Origin: Acanthosepion lycidas
Lineage: Eukaryota; Mollusca; Cephalopoda; Sepiida; Sepiidae
DNA length: 64,000 nucleotides
Assembly: GCA_963932145.1 (NCBI GenBank)
Contig: CAWVQA010000061.1
Location: 128,501-192,500, forward strand
Direction: 5' to 3'
Each line of letters begins with the position of its first letter. Positions within the stretch are counted from its first letter, which is position 1. Positions 11,100 through 23,621 of the stretch are shown piece by piece. Under the pieces are notes generated by a model. It worked only from the letters and a program-made list of their open reading frames with translations, was not told the DNA's origin and ran no database searches. The translations under genes and the position numbers were made by a program.

Positions 11100-14080
11100 A
11101 AGCAGCATATTTTCATTCAAACATGTTTGTTTAAATAATTTAGACATATGTTAATCAGTTTTCGTTGTGATTCTTTCAAGTTCATGTATTCATTTTTGGG
11201 TATTTTTTTACTCAATTTTCTAAGTCTACCAAAAAATTAATCTGTGAACTTGAAAGGATCACAACAAATACTTATCAACAATGTGATTGTTTGTTGGGAC
11301 TTGCTATGATTAGACTCTATAACCCCCACCCATGTTTTTTTATTTTTGTTCTCTCATCAATCATTTGTAAATTTAAAAATTTATTGTATTTTACTCTTTT
11401 TACTCCAGATTAAAAACCTTGAAGAGTGGGAGTAAAACTGGTTGTTTTTCTCTTTCATTTTCTTTGTTTTTAATTACGCCAAGTAATATTCAGCTAAATG
11501 CCTTTACAGCAACATATATATATATATATGTTGCTATATATATATAAAATTAAGTGTTGACCTCTACATAAGACCAATGAATGTACAAATATGTATGATT
11601 TCTGAACTTACATTTACAGAAATTTTACTTTTGCGATATATTTTCTATTTTTTATCATTTTTATGGAAATTTATCAGCAAAATGGAAATTCAACAATATA
11701 TGTTTATCAAAATATATCAATATGTCTGTGGCCTAATCATAAACAGTGCATTTATTTTTTTTTACATAATCTCCATATCAAATATATTATTAGTCATGCA
11801 GATCAAACACTATACAGAGAAAAATTAAGTTGAAAATTTAGTTAGCAACTATGTTAGGTTATATACTCAAGTATGTGTGTAAGTATGGAAGTGCATACAT
11901 GCACACACACACACATACACATCCTTATAAAAAAGACAGAATTTAGTTTAATTTGCAAATAAATTCAAACTATTTTTATTTGATTTTATTGTTTTCCAAA
12001 TTTCCTTTTTTAAATTTTTTACAGCAAAGCATTAATAAATTAAATCTAAACAAATATAATTTGAAAACAATGGCATTGAAGGAAGAACTCTTTTTGCTTT
12101 TATGTAATGTTTTCATGTATTTTCATCCCAATATAAGTATTACTATACACATGATATGGTAAGATTTTGTTCTTGGATGAAAACAGATAAGGACATGTAT
12201 ATGTATTTGAGAGCAACTATTTTATCTACATATTACAGAACCTGAATGCAACATTAGTTTGTTCAGGTAGTGAAAGAGATATACATTAGTAGATATAAAC
12301 ATGAGAAGTGAATTAAGGTTTTACTTGTGAGTGAGCTTGGCTGCACCTTACATCAATGATTTTACCTTTGCCACATCAGACAACATATGAGAGGAAATGG
12401 ATTCCTGTTTTCATTCTGATGAACTGAGTACCAAATGACCAAGCAACTTGCTATTCATGTCAGACTGTCAAGTGATGCATGTTTTATCTTTTGACAGAGT
12501 CATAGGGAGACAATCAAGTTTTGTAATGCTACATTAATATTTTATGAATATCATAAATCAGGTAATAATGAAGATAATAATATACTGAGCAGCTGAAAAT
12601 GCTCATATTATTTTTTGTTATATGATTTTAAGAGTATTTAGTTTTAACTGACTTGATTGAAAAATATTCCCTTTGAATTATTTTGACAGCTGTCATATCA
12701 GCATGCATTTTCAAAAACATTTGCCAAAATCCCACAGTCATGTTTATTGATTATAATTTGGAAGAGTGAAAAAAGCATCAATTTTGGCATATTATACATT
12801 TTTTATTGTAAGAAAGACAAAGTGCAACACAACTGCAAAAAAGATGTTTTGCAGTTAATGGAGAAGTACTGTGAATGATTGACTATATCAAAACATACAG
12901 CAATTTGTTGCTGAAAAAGCTAAAAGTTTCTATCTGAAATATAGTAGAACATTTTTGAAGCAAAATGGTAAATATGTTGCCCAATAAAGTTAATGTTGAA
13001 AATAAAAACTTTTTTATTTTATTTTTCTACAATAATAATAATAATAATAATAATTTAAAGCTAAAATGAATAATGAATTAGAATTAATGAACATTACAAC
13101 TGAAAATACAGGAGATGCAAGAATACAAATTGGTATACTGAATTATGATGAAACTGAAATACAAATAAGATAGATAAACCATTATAAGGTCTGTTTTTTT
13201 AATATTATCAATAACCCAGTGCAAAATCAAGGATGGTTGATCCAAGATATTATTTATTTCATCTCCAAATGAGATGTCACTATCAACCACCTAAATTACC
13301 GAACAATCACATGCTTAGACACAATATACAATTTCAAATAAAAGAAGGTATTAGTTTTTAGCATTAAAAGAGTAAAAAAGGATGCAAAAAATGTTCTTAC
13401 AGGTACAAAGATCAATTTCTGATCAACAAGATGTTATTGGAAAACTGCCATTCAAAAAATAAAACGTAAGCCATGCCTGGATATACTGGATAGAGCATAA
13501 AAACTCTTTTTATAGTATTCCACATAACTGGATGATAAAGCCATTAGAATTAATGAAAGTTTCTTCTATTCTATGAAAGTCGGTATGAAAATACAAAATG
13601 GCATACTGTCTTAATCTTCAACCACCTCAATAGTAAAACTTAATTTTGATAACTTACAGATCAACAGTGGAATATTTCAGTAAGACTCTTTCACTCCCAT
13701 TATTCTGTATATGCATCTCTCAAACAAATTAAATAACACAGGTTATAGATATCATATATTTAATAAATTTATTAGTCACTTATTCTCCACAGATCATTTG
13801 TATCTGTTTACTAAAATTAAAGTGAACTAGAAAGTATGTTCACAACAGTAAAGAAATTCAATAATAACAATATCACCATGAAATTTGACTTATGCTAAAG
13901 CAAACCTGAAATAAGAGAACTTGATAAAGGAAAAGAACTTGAAAAATGAAACTGATTTATGAACTGGATCAGCAAGAAGTGTACAAATATCTTGGAAACA
14001 ATTAAGGACAAGGGATTCAATATGAATTAATGAAAGAAAAATATCAAAAAAGAATGTTTTAGATGAATGAGAGTATGGAA
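11100..14080. other. AT-rich DNA with short simple repeats
   Basis: It holds a small palindrome AGCAACATATAT...ATATGTTGCT near 11508-11535, a CA run near 11900 and an (AAT)n run at 13031-13054. The predicted ORFs (for example 11577-11828) are AT-rich and show no domain. I see no gene. Confidence 0.6.
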
Positions 14081-14089
14081 TCCTCCACA

Positions 14090-14330
14090 TTTGCCTGTCA
14101 CCCCCTACGGGAAGATGCACTCGGGAAATAAACCTTTAACCAATCATCACTTCACTTTTCCAAACTCAATCCCCCATTGGTTAAAAGGGCAATAAAATGT
14201 AGCAAGGTTGAGACAAACCTTTTTCCTGCGCAGGTCTCTGGAAACTATTTGGAAACCTGAAAATCTATAAAAAGAATCACTCGACTTAATTCAAGTTAGT
14301 CAAACACTGAGTTTCGAGAGATACCAGCAG
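14090..14330 (+). promoter_or_regulatory. Promoter-like patch with CCAAT and TATA motifs (possible LTR U3)
   Basis: This GC-richer stretch contains ACCAAT near 14138-14143, an inverted ATTGG near 14176-14180, then CTATAAAAAG at about 14265-14274. The spacing is that of a TATA promoter with upstream CCAAT boxes. CCTTTAACCAAT and ATTGGTTAAAAGG form an inverted repeat. It begins near TGTCACCCCCTACGGG, so it may be an LTR start, but no matching CA end with target duplication was found. No ORF follows in the next 700 bases. Confidence 0.35.
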
Positions 14331-15249
14331 ACCCCACGCATGCCAACACACTGACTCAATAACCACTACCAACCTCTCAACAACTCAATACAACTTGCAC
14401 AACTATTGCTGCATGAAGAAACTTAACTTACAATTTACTAAAAAAGTGACATTATCACTACAAAACAGTAATTGTACATTCAATCAACTTTAGCCTATCA
14501 GTTAAAGGCAAACAACTCTTCCTAACTTAAATCAACACTAGCAGTTGTCACACACATACATACTATCACTTGAACTCACACAACTGACAATTCTCCTTGC
14601 AGATATCAACCTATTTTAATTCCACAAACAAACTTAAACTATCAACATTTACTCACTAAATTTCTGCATGGACAATCTTTGTAACGTTATCTCACTTGCC
14701 ACATTTAACAAGCAACTTATTATCACTTTGTGCATGTGAAATATATATATATATATAGAGAGGAAAAACAACTTACCTCTTATATCCAGATTTGGTAGAA
14801 ATTGTTTTGTAACAGATTGCCGGTATTGTGACCTTGGTTTTGGAAATCTCAATACTAAGCTCTGATAGTCAAATAATTAAAAGTAGATCAAAGTGGATCT
14901 ATGGTAGGTGACATAGGTATGATGAAAGATTTATCTACAGCAAAAAAAGGTGAACCTCTTTTAACATAGGCAAAATGTGAAATGTAACCATTTATGCAAA
15001 GTAACATGTAAATAAAAATAATCCAAGCAAAGCAGGTGTTTCTCCAACCACACCTCATTCTGCCAGAAACTGATGGAAGGTAAGTACCCATTACTTTTTT
15101 TGACAGTGAAAAGAAATGTAAAAACAATTGTAAATCTTGACATCATTTCACACATTTTTTATAACCAGGTTTACATTTGAAGTTAAAAAATATCTTTTTC
15201 ATTTTTTTCATTTTTTTGCTAACATAGCTCATTTTGATAATTATATATA
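14331..15249. other. Non-coding DNA with a small TA repeat
   Basis: It contains a CA-rich, low-complexity stretch (14340-14660) and a TA run near 14741-14756. No gene was seen. Confidence 0.5.
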
Positions 15250-15251
15250 TA

Positions 15252-15408
15252 AAGTGTAACCCGGATATAAGAGAGTTGTCGGGACCGGGGAAGAAGTCTC
15301 TTATATCTGGGTTTCTCTTATATCCGGGTTTGGTCTATTTTGTTTAGGTAAATATGGGAATAATTTGGGACCAGAGAAAATCTCTCTTATATCCGGGTCT
15401 CTTATATT
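15252..15408. mobile_element. Pogo-type MITE, second copy, one end truncated
   Basis: It matches the element at 5501-5686 in reverse orientation, including the shared GTTGTCGGGACCGG and AAATCTCTCTTATATCCGGG blocks. The left end (AAGTGTAACCCGGATATAAG) has the first base changed and is preceded by TA. The right end stops after CTCTTATAT and lacks the last stretch of the terminal repeat and the CACTG terminus. Confidence 0.85.
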
Positions 15409-15419
15409 CAATATTACCT

Positions 15420-18085
15420 CATTCTTTAATTGCAACTATTGTTTGTAAAACTGGGTGACTGACAAAAAATTAAATTTGTCACAACACTTTTCTTTCTCTA
15501 TTTCCAATAATGGTAAATCCAAAGCAGTTATTTTCAAGTTGGAGAATTTGCTTCCATTTAATAATTTTCTTTACTGAATATCATATTTTCAGAATAATTT
15601 TGAAATTACTTGACAGCATTACTATTCATGTTAAAATTGTAGAAAAAAATTAACACATACTGAGGCAATTTCTCATAATGGAAAAAGATCGGCCATTTTA
15701 TACAACTTTTTAAATCAAGAGAATACTTGACTGTAGTAGCTACTGTAAAAAAATAAAAAATAAATAAAGTGAATAATTTTCACACAATTCATTTATATTT
15801 GGTTATCCAAAAGTAAAATTAGATTCTTGAAATCTTTGTTGAATTAAGATTTAATAAGTTACAGCTTCATGTTATTTGTTTTGATAATGAAGTATATTGT
15901 TATTTTGTTGGGTATGTGTTGGGTTAGCAAAAGCACATTAATTAAAATGTTGAAAAAAATTCAAAGTATATTTTAAAAGGAAAGTCATCAGCATTTTCTT
16001 TTTTCTAATAAAAAGTCAACTTACAATGAGAATACAGCCAAATTATGCTTAACTGATAATCAGTGAAACCAAAATCCTGTCTCTTAAAGTCACCAATCTC
16101 TTGTTGCTACAAAATATTAAATATCCCTCTTGTGTGGTCTAAAATTCCAACTTCCAATGGTCAATTCTGAAATAGTACCCAAATTCTGTTGACATTTCCA
16201 TTATCATTATCAGTTTTTGAGTATACAATAGATTCTCCCCAGCTGTATCCATCACAACTCAGAATACCAAATATAGCATTCACAACCTTAATTCGCCATC
16301 ATGGCAAAAACTTTTAAATGAATTTTCATCCAAAAGCTAAAATGCATTCCTTTTTAGTGGTCAGTTTTACACAAAAGAAATTGTCATATTCATGTCATGT
16401 GTTGATTTGTCATGTTTGTAAAGAAAAACTTTAAAAATCTGTATAAATAAAGATTTTGTGAAACAAACAACTGAGACAGATTCAAAGGATAGCAGACACA
16501 TTACTAGAACATATTCTGTTAATTAATAAGTTTCAAACAAAATAAAAACACCTTTTTATTGAAAAGTTAAGATATCCCTACTGAATGGATACCAATTTAG
16601 AATAAAATTTAATTAACTTATATTTTATGGAGAAAAATAAAATTTATGCAACATTTAAAACATATATCGAATTATTAATCTGCAAAGTTTCAGCTTTTAA
16701 GCATATATAGTTATTAGGTTATTAGAAATTCTATACTCTTCAATAACACACATTCAAGTAGAGTCAAATATTTTTCTGTTACATATTCACACACATTCTG
16801 TGTCTACTGTGTTTGCATCCAGGTAGAACTAAAAGAACAATGTCAAGTAAAAAAAAAGATTTGTTGCATATATAAAGTAAAATTATATTTATATTTAAAA
16901 AATAAGAAACACTACATCTTTCATGAAAGTAATGTGACTTAATTTACAGGTTAAACAAGTGTAGCAGTGATACTTTGATATGAAAAGATATGTAATATAA
17001 AGGACAAATTTTATGTCAGTCGAAATGCTGGGATATGAACTATAAATATTGTTACTAAAATTAGGAAATGAAAAAGTTTTGGGCAACATTCAACATTTTC
17101 TGGAGGCAGGTGGATAAAATTCAAAATGCTGTAACAAATATTGCAATTTCAAAGATAGTAGATTGAATAATTTGTAAAAAAAATTGTTATTTTCTCATGA
17201 AAAGATCCCTTTATTCTGTTTTCTTAAAATTAATTTCTTGTGAAAGATAAGATTTAACAAGATTAAAATTCTCTAAAGTTAACCTACTTACAAATCCATA
17301 TGAATGGATATCTGAAAGAAATCTTGTAATTTTGAAAATTATTTTCTTAAAAAAATAGATGTGCATGAATGACTTTTCCAATAATATTACCTTGAAAGTG
17401 TAGAGATTCTTTGAAATTTTCCAAATAAAAAGGGAAATAACTCAAGGAAATAAATCAATAAAATACCCTACAGATGATTTTATGGTAACATAGAACAGAT
17501 TAATATTTAGATAATCAAGCAAAAGCTGGGTGATTTAAATACTTAAAACTGCCACAAATAACTATTGAGCAAATTTCTATAAATATCTCAAATCCTAAAA
17601 AATGGGCTTAAAAAAGGATTGTAATCATAATATTTATTTGCAGAATATTTGTTTCTTCTTTAAAATATAAAAAAATTATATTGATTTTTGTCTTATTGTA
17701 TTAACCTTGCAATCAGAAATCCTCAGTTATGAATTAAGTTGCACAATGTCATTTTGCCTAAGACCCATTTAATAATTTCCCTGCTTAAACATGAAACATA
17801 TTCATTTTCTTCTAAATTGAAAAATGAATTTTTTAAAGAAAAAGAAGTGAAGAAAATGAACAAAAATGATGACAAAGAAGAAAAAGCGTGTGAATATAGT
17901 TATCTACCAGGCTTATAAGATGCTTTGTAAATTTAGTACAAAAAATAAAAAAAAATTAAGGAAAATATTCTATAACCTGACCCAAACCTTTCATCATGTA
18001 GGAATTTTAGAATTATATTTTGAAAAAAAAACTTATATGCCTTAATATGAATTAAGTATATTAGTTAATTTACTTGAATTTTCCC
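15420..18085. other. AT-rich DNA without recognised features
   Basis: Nothing beyond chance ORFs was seen. Confidence 0.6.
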
Positions 18086-18092
18086 CAATGTA

Positions 18093-18171
18093 TCTGGTTG
18101 GAAGGAAAGTTCTCATCGTTTGTAGAACATTAAATTTATTTAGAAACTGCAAAACTTTCCTTCCAGCCAGA
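18093..18171. mobile_element. Small TIR element candidate, 79 bp
   Basis: TATCTGGTTGGAAGGAAAGTT (18091-18111) is repeated as an inverted copy with one mismatch at 18153-18173. The outermost TA pairs would be the target duplication of a mariner-type MITE. Confidence 0.4.
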
Positions 18172-18241
18172 TAAAACACTATTGTCTGCTGTATCCCTTT
18201 GAAGTAGTAGATATTACTGGTAAAGTTGGGCCTTGGATTCA

Positions 18242-20519
18242 ATGTGGAATATACCTATTAAAATAAATACAAGTGCAAATGAAATTGAATTTTCTGAACA
18301 ATGGCTGCTTGCAATACAAACTCAGGGAAAGCTGAAACTAGATGTAAAAGAGTGAAAAAAAAAAGCTCAAATAGAAAAAAAAGCTCTAGAAACACAGAAT
18401 AAAAAAAGCAAAAGGAAAAGAATTAGAAGAAAAATGTAGTACAAGAAGGAAGAAGAATCAGAAGAAAGAGTCAAAAAAGAAGATATATGAGAAAAAAGAA
18501 AAAGAAAAAATGAAAAAGAAAGATAAACATGGAACAAGCAGTAGTAAGAAAGATAAAAATACAAATAGAAAAAAAAAAGTTATGTAAAAGATTTGAAAAA
18601 TATTTGCAAATATCTGACAATTTTTAGCTGTAATTTTAATGAATACATTTATGAATTATCAAATATCATATTTTAAAAGGTATATAACTTCACGTTTATC
18701 ATTATCCTTTATTTTTTGCTGTTTATCATTATTTTTTATTATTTAGAGAGGGTATTCATTTTCATTTCACAATTTAAACTTTCTTTCAAAAAACGTTTTT
18801 TATTTTTCTTATTGAAAATAAGACTATTAATTAAATTAGTACTATTAAATCATGCACATAACGTTTGACACTTAAGTGTCTTTCTTTTATATTTCATTTG
18901 TACTGAACTTTTAACAGTATCAATTATATTTAATAATATATACTAAAACTTGCTTAGTCTGGTACAAGGCCAAATGAAAATTAAAAGAAGAACAGGAAAA
19001 AGATAGAATTAAAAAATAAAAGAAAGAAGCCAAAAAAAAAAAAAAGAAAAGAAAAAGAAGATAATTTGAATTTTAAAGATAAATAAAATTAAAATATTTG
19101 AAAAGAACTGTCATGCTTTTAAAAGACTGTATTGTGTTGCACCAATATTCCAAATGAAGAGAACCTGCCTATTTTGAAAGGCAGTATTCTTTTTCATAGT
19201 CTTCCATTACTGTCACTCGTAAGAAAAAATAAATGACAAGTAGGACCAATAATCTTGAATCCTAACTTTGTTCCATTTGCATACTAGCATTGCATACACT
19301 ATGTAACAATTTATGAGACAGAAGTATTATTCTTTACTTCGTCTAGATATCCATTATGCTTTCTCCTAGTAATCAATTTTCTGCCTATCATTTATTTTTT
19401 TTTATTTAAGGTAAGGTATTGTTGCTCAGCAGTGGGAAGTAGTTGATGAACGTATAGTATTTTCGATGCCATTTTTAAGCAATTAAAAAAAAAGTATTAC
19501 ATTTTTAAATTACAATATTTCATTTTTAGTCTGATTTTGGGGTTTTCTTTACTAAAGAAATAAATCACTGAAGCAAAAAATAAACTAAACATTTAAGGAC
19601 ATTATTCTTTTAAACTTTAAAACTAAAAGAATCAATCAATGTCTTTAAAAATGTACTTCCTGAGGAAACAAAATTAAATAAAAAACTGTTACTAAACTCA
19701 ATCTGTAGAATTCACAACCTGAAATCAGATGGATAAAATTTGATTTGCAATAATTTCAGAATTTCACTTTACGATTTTTATGATTCTTAAATCTTAATTA
19801 TTAGCCTAGGTTTTACTTTTAAATGAAAATCCGCTTTTAGGTCAGAAAACTCAAATCAAATGCATTTTTTATTCCACACACGCACACAAAGTTAAAGTAT
19901 CATCTCAAGAAAACTTATTGGAACAACGACACAACTATAAAATTTATATTTTGATTAATAACTCTTTAATTTCCATTTATCCTGATGGTTGATTTCATCC
20001 TTAAGTGAAGATTTATTTTAGTTTTAAATTCAATTAGATGAAAATGACGATTCTTGAAACTTTCTGTGTGGCAAAAAAATGAATCATTAAAAAAATTTTT
20101 CAAAAATAAGTAAAAAAGTAAATGCATACACAAAAAATATTTCTCCAATTTATCTTATTTTATATTTTTTCGATATCGTTTTTATTCTCTTCTGTCGAAA
20201 ACAAATTTAAATGAAATGCAAATGATTGTTTATGTACAACAATTGTACAGCAGTTAAAGAAAACAAAATGTGATAAAACTTAAAAGTAGGAAGAAATTAA
20301 ATATTTTAAAGATGAACTTATTTACTTTAGAAATATACATTGTCCGCTGTTTTAGTTTTCCCATTTATTTAATTTATTTATTTTTTTTTTTTACAAATGT
20401 GTATTATTCAGTGTTCACAATCAATATATCAATTTCAAGGTAAGTAGTTACTAAAACTTGTATGAGTTTAAAAAAGTTTTATGAAAAACACATTTTCATA
20501 TGTCTAAAAAAAAAAAAGT
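18242..20519. other. AT-rich, purine/pyrimidine-biased DNA
   Basis: 18340-18600 and 18980-19070 are long A/G-rich low-complexity tracts. The 65-codon minus-strand ORF over the first is Phe/Leu/Ser low complexity and is rejected as a gene. Confidence 0.6.
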
Positions 20520-20671
20520 ATATGCGGCTCGGAGTTGAAACACTATTCGAACCCTTGTAACAGGAATAACAATAATCATTAATTAATCCAATAGGTTTCC
20601 GATAGGCGGGATCGAACCCTCATACAGGACGACAGGCGGCGCTTGCGTACTTTGACCGGAACAGAGAAGGA
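20520..20671 (+). promoter_or_regulatory. GC-richer putative promoter and 5' leader of the plus-strand gene
   Basis: This patch stands out from the AT-rich surroundings by CpG and GC content and lies directly upstream of the candidate first exon. It includes CAGGCGGCGC (20633-20642), close to the core of a CTCF site. It also has two tRNA B-box-like sequences on the minus strand (GGTTCGATCCCG near 20607-20618 and GGGTTCGAATAG near 20547-20558). No TATA box is evident. The transcription start cannot be placed. Confidence 0.4.
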
Positions 20672-20793
20672 ATGTACTTCGGCAATGGCGTCGGGATAAC
20701 TTTGTTGTTGTCAAATTCGGAAAGGTTTTTAATCGAGATAATTATGGAATATCAGGATTCTAATTTACTGTGTATGAATTATTGGATGAAAAG
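20672..20793 (+). CDS. Candidate first coding exon of an unrecognised gene
   Basis: Two in-frame ATGs are available. The one at 20744 (ATTATGG: A at -3, G at +4) has the better start context and gives MEYQDSNLLCMNYWMK plus two bases of a split codon. The one at 20672 adds 24 residues. The frame runs straight into GTAAGC at 20794, a good splice donor, leaving the intron in phase 2. The exon follows a GC-rich patch typical of a 5' gene end. The next compatible exon I can find is at 46265, where a CAG|G acceptor has the matching phase and would restore an AGG (Arg) codon. The peptide shows no domain. Evidence is composition, start context, donor and phase only, so it is moderately uncertain. Confidence 0.45.
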
Positions 20794-23551
20794 GTAAGCG
20801 CCAATGTTCATTTTAAGAATATTCTTTCAGCTTTCTCCGATTTTCCATTGAATGTATGAATTGAATAATCGTCGAGGAGAGTTGAGTTTTAAGATAAACA
20901 AAATTGATTAAAAACAAGGAGACATTTTCTCCGTTGTATTTTTTGTTATCATAATTTACTTGTATAGAGATATTTAACAACAGAAAAAAGTAAAACTTTC
21001 TGGTAGATTTGTTTCCGCTTGCAACTTGCTTATTTAAAAGTTAGTCGATTTTTTTACTACTGAATTTCTGTTTTTCCTCGTCCTTATGTCATTGGCACAC
21101 CTTTCTTCCTTTTTCAGTCTACAGGGAATTCGATGTCATTGTCGTTGTCTTAAAATTGCTACTGTCAATTTCTATAGCGATTTCTCCAACACAACTACAT
21201 TATTTTATCTTATTTCTTTTTATATTTATCATCGGAAACCAATCTCTCATGTTTTTTCTTATTATCTTAAAAATGACGCTTTTTGAATCTCTCAGTTTTT
21301 AACATTTTATGAGGAACGGAGACACGTAACAATAACACGGTAACAGTAACACCTTTTCTCTCTGATTTGAGATTTGTCTTTATTTTATACAGCCGATAAG
21401 AAATTTTTACTTTCTTCCGCATGCTTAAGAAAACTAATCTTCATCTTAGTGATAAGTAAACTTAAAATAAATTCTATTCTCGCGAGGTTTACTTTTTTTT
21501 TAGTTATACCTTTTCCTTGCTAGATTTTTTTTCTATCATAAATTTCCAGACTCATTTAATGAGTGAAATCCACTTGCGTAGATCAACATAATTATTGGAC
21601 GGATGAAGGAGACGTTCAGTCGAAACACTAAAATTTAAACTACATCTTTTTTGGCTGTTTCTTTATTTTCAGCACAACAAAATGATTGTTTTCTTGTGTA
21701 AAAATTATGCACAAAAATTATTTTTACTCAACAATCAAGACTTTTTTTTTTGTCTGTTGAACTAAAACAACATATTTTTAAAGAGACTTTTTATTAATGA
21801 CTGGCATTTTACGTGACCAAACCAGTGACATGAGATTTTTTTTGTTGGAATCTCATTATTTTGAAAATGTGCTGCTTATGGATAATAAATAAAAAAAATA
21901 ATCAAATGCTAAGTTGAACATAACATTTTTGTTCTAAATATTTTTAAACCAAAGTAACGGTTACACATTAACGATTGATTACACATTTATTTTGACCAGA
22001 AAAATTTAAACTAAAAATTAAAAAATATAACGTTTTTGAAGCTCATTTTTTTTTCTTAACTGTGCTTAATATTGTTTATTTTAATTTATCTTTTTTTCCC
22101 TAAAATTTCCCTTGTCAGAAAAATTGTACTATGCAATTTACATTTAATATCACCATCTATTAAATAATTACTCTTTTTAATTAAATAGAAAAGGATGGGT
22201 AGAGAAATGAGTAAAAATAATCTGCTTTTTGTTTTTTTTTGCTTTTGTTTTTTTTTTTGTTTTTTTTTTGCTGTTTGTGTTCATTTTATGCACACACCCC
22301 CACACCAATAAATCCTCAATCATGATTCACAAAGAAAAGAGATACTATTTTAATTTTTATTTGTTGTTTTGTTTTTTTGTTTTTTTTTGCTGATGTTGAA
22401 TGATATTTAATTTGCGTTTCAACATTGTACTCGATTTTTAACTGACAAATGATAGTTTTACTTTTGTTTGATCAATCGAATTAGAAATTGATTTGTTTTC
22501 AAATTTTAAAGTCTATAAAATCTTAAATAATTAATTTTTAATTATGAAGATAATTAAAAATTACAATAATGATATTTATTTCAATTGTCAAAGACCGGAG
22601 AAAGTGTTCTTGTATTGTTTTTTAATTTTTAGGCATTTTCGTTACATTGATAAGCATTTTACAAAAATAAATTTATTCAAAATATTAACATGGTTAACTT
22701 AAAAATGGAAAAAGTGACAACAAATGGTTTGGGGATAAATTTCATGTCACAATTTAAGGGAGAGAAACTTTTTTTCTTTTTTTTTTTTTAAGGAAAATTT
22801 TTAAAAATGTAAATTTTTATTCTCTCTAAATCTATTAATAAAAATTGCAAATCTCTTTCATATTTTTTCTTTTACATGTTATGGATTTATATTTGGAGTA
22901 GTCATCCTTCATATTGAGATTGAGAAACAATAATTGAAAGATTGCTATATCGAACCTCAAATTTTAATTGTTATGATTATGAATGTTTTATTTTGTTAAT
23001 AATTACATCCTAATTAGACAACTTAAGACTACTAAATAATTTAGTGAATTAATATGTGCGGAATGTTCTGTATAGGTAGATAAAGCTTTCTTGTACGTGT
23101 GATGGTGACTACTAGACTAGAGGGAGAATGATTAAAAATGTCTCTAAAAGCTAGGGAGTGAGAGAGAAAAAAATTCCAAGTTGTCTGTCCCCTGCTATAA
23201 AGTGGCCCAAGGTGCTTATTGGCTATTTTTGGCATAACTTAAATTCTTTTTAAATATCATTATTTCATTATGTTGGGAAAAGGGTTAGTTTTAATTTTCT
23301 CCAGTGTGGATTTCACCAAATTCATTATTTAAATTTTTAAATAAAGAAATTGATGATTGAAATCCACGCGGGTAATTTTAAAGTATTTTGTTAGTATTGT
23401 GCTGGGAAAATGAACTAAGTTGTAAAAAAAAATAAAAATTGACTGTAAATTTTAAATACCATTTTCTTAATGTTGACAATAACAGCAGATTGTGTGTTTT
23501 TTTTTTTTTTTAAGAACGAGAAATGTGCGCTTAAATATATGAAATTAATTA

Positions 23552-23621
23552 AAATTTGAAAATGAAAATAAAAAATGCATTTTTAAAAATTTGAAAATGA
23601 AAATAAAAAATGCATTTTTAA
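23552..23621. repeat. Two-copy tandem repeat, 35-bp unit
   Basis: The unit starting AAATTTGAAAATGAAAATAA occurs twice in a row without change, which suggests a recent slippage or unequal exchange. Confidence 0.9.

Noticed and set aside
18367-18564. Phe/Leu/Ser-rich small membrane protein
   Set aside because: It comes from a low-complexity A/G-rich tract. Hydrophobicity follows from base composition.
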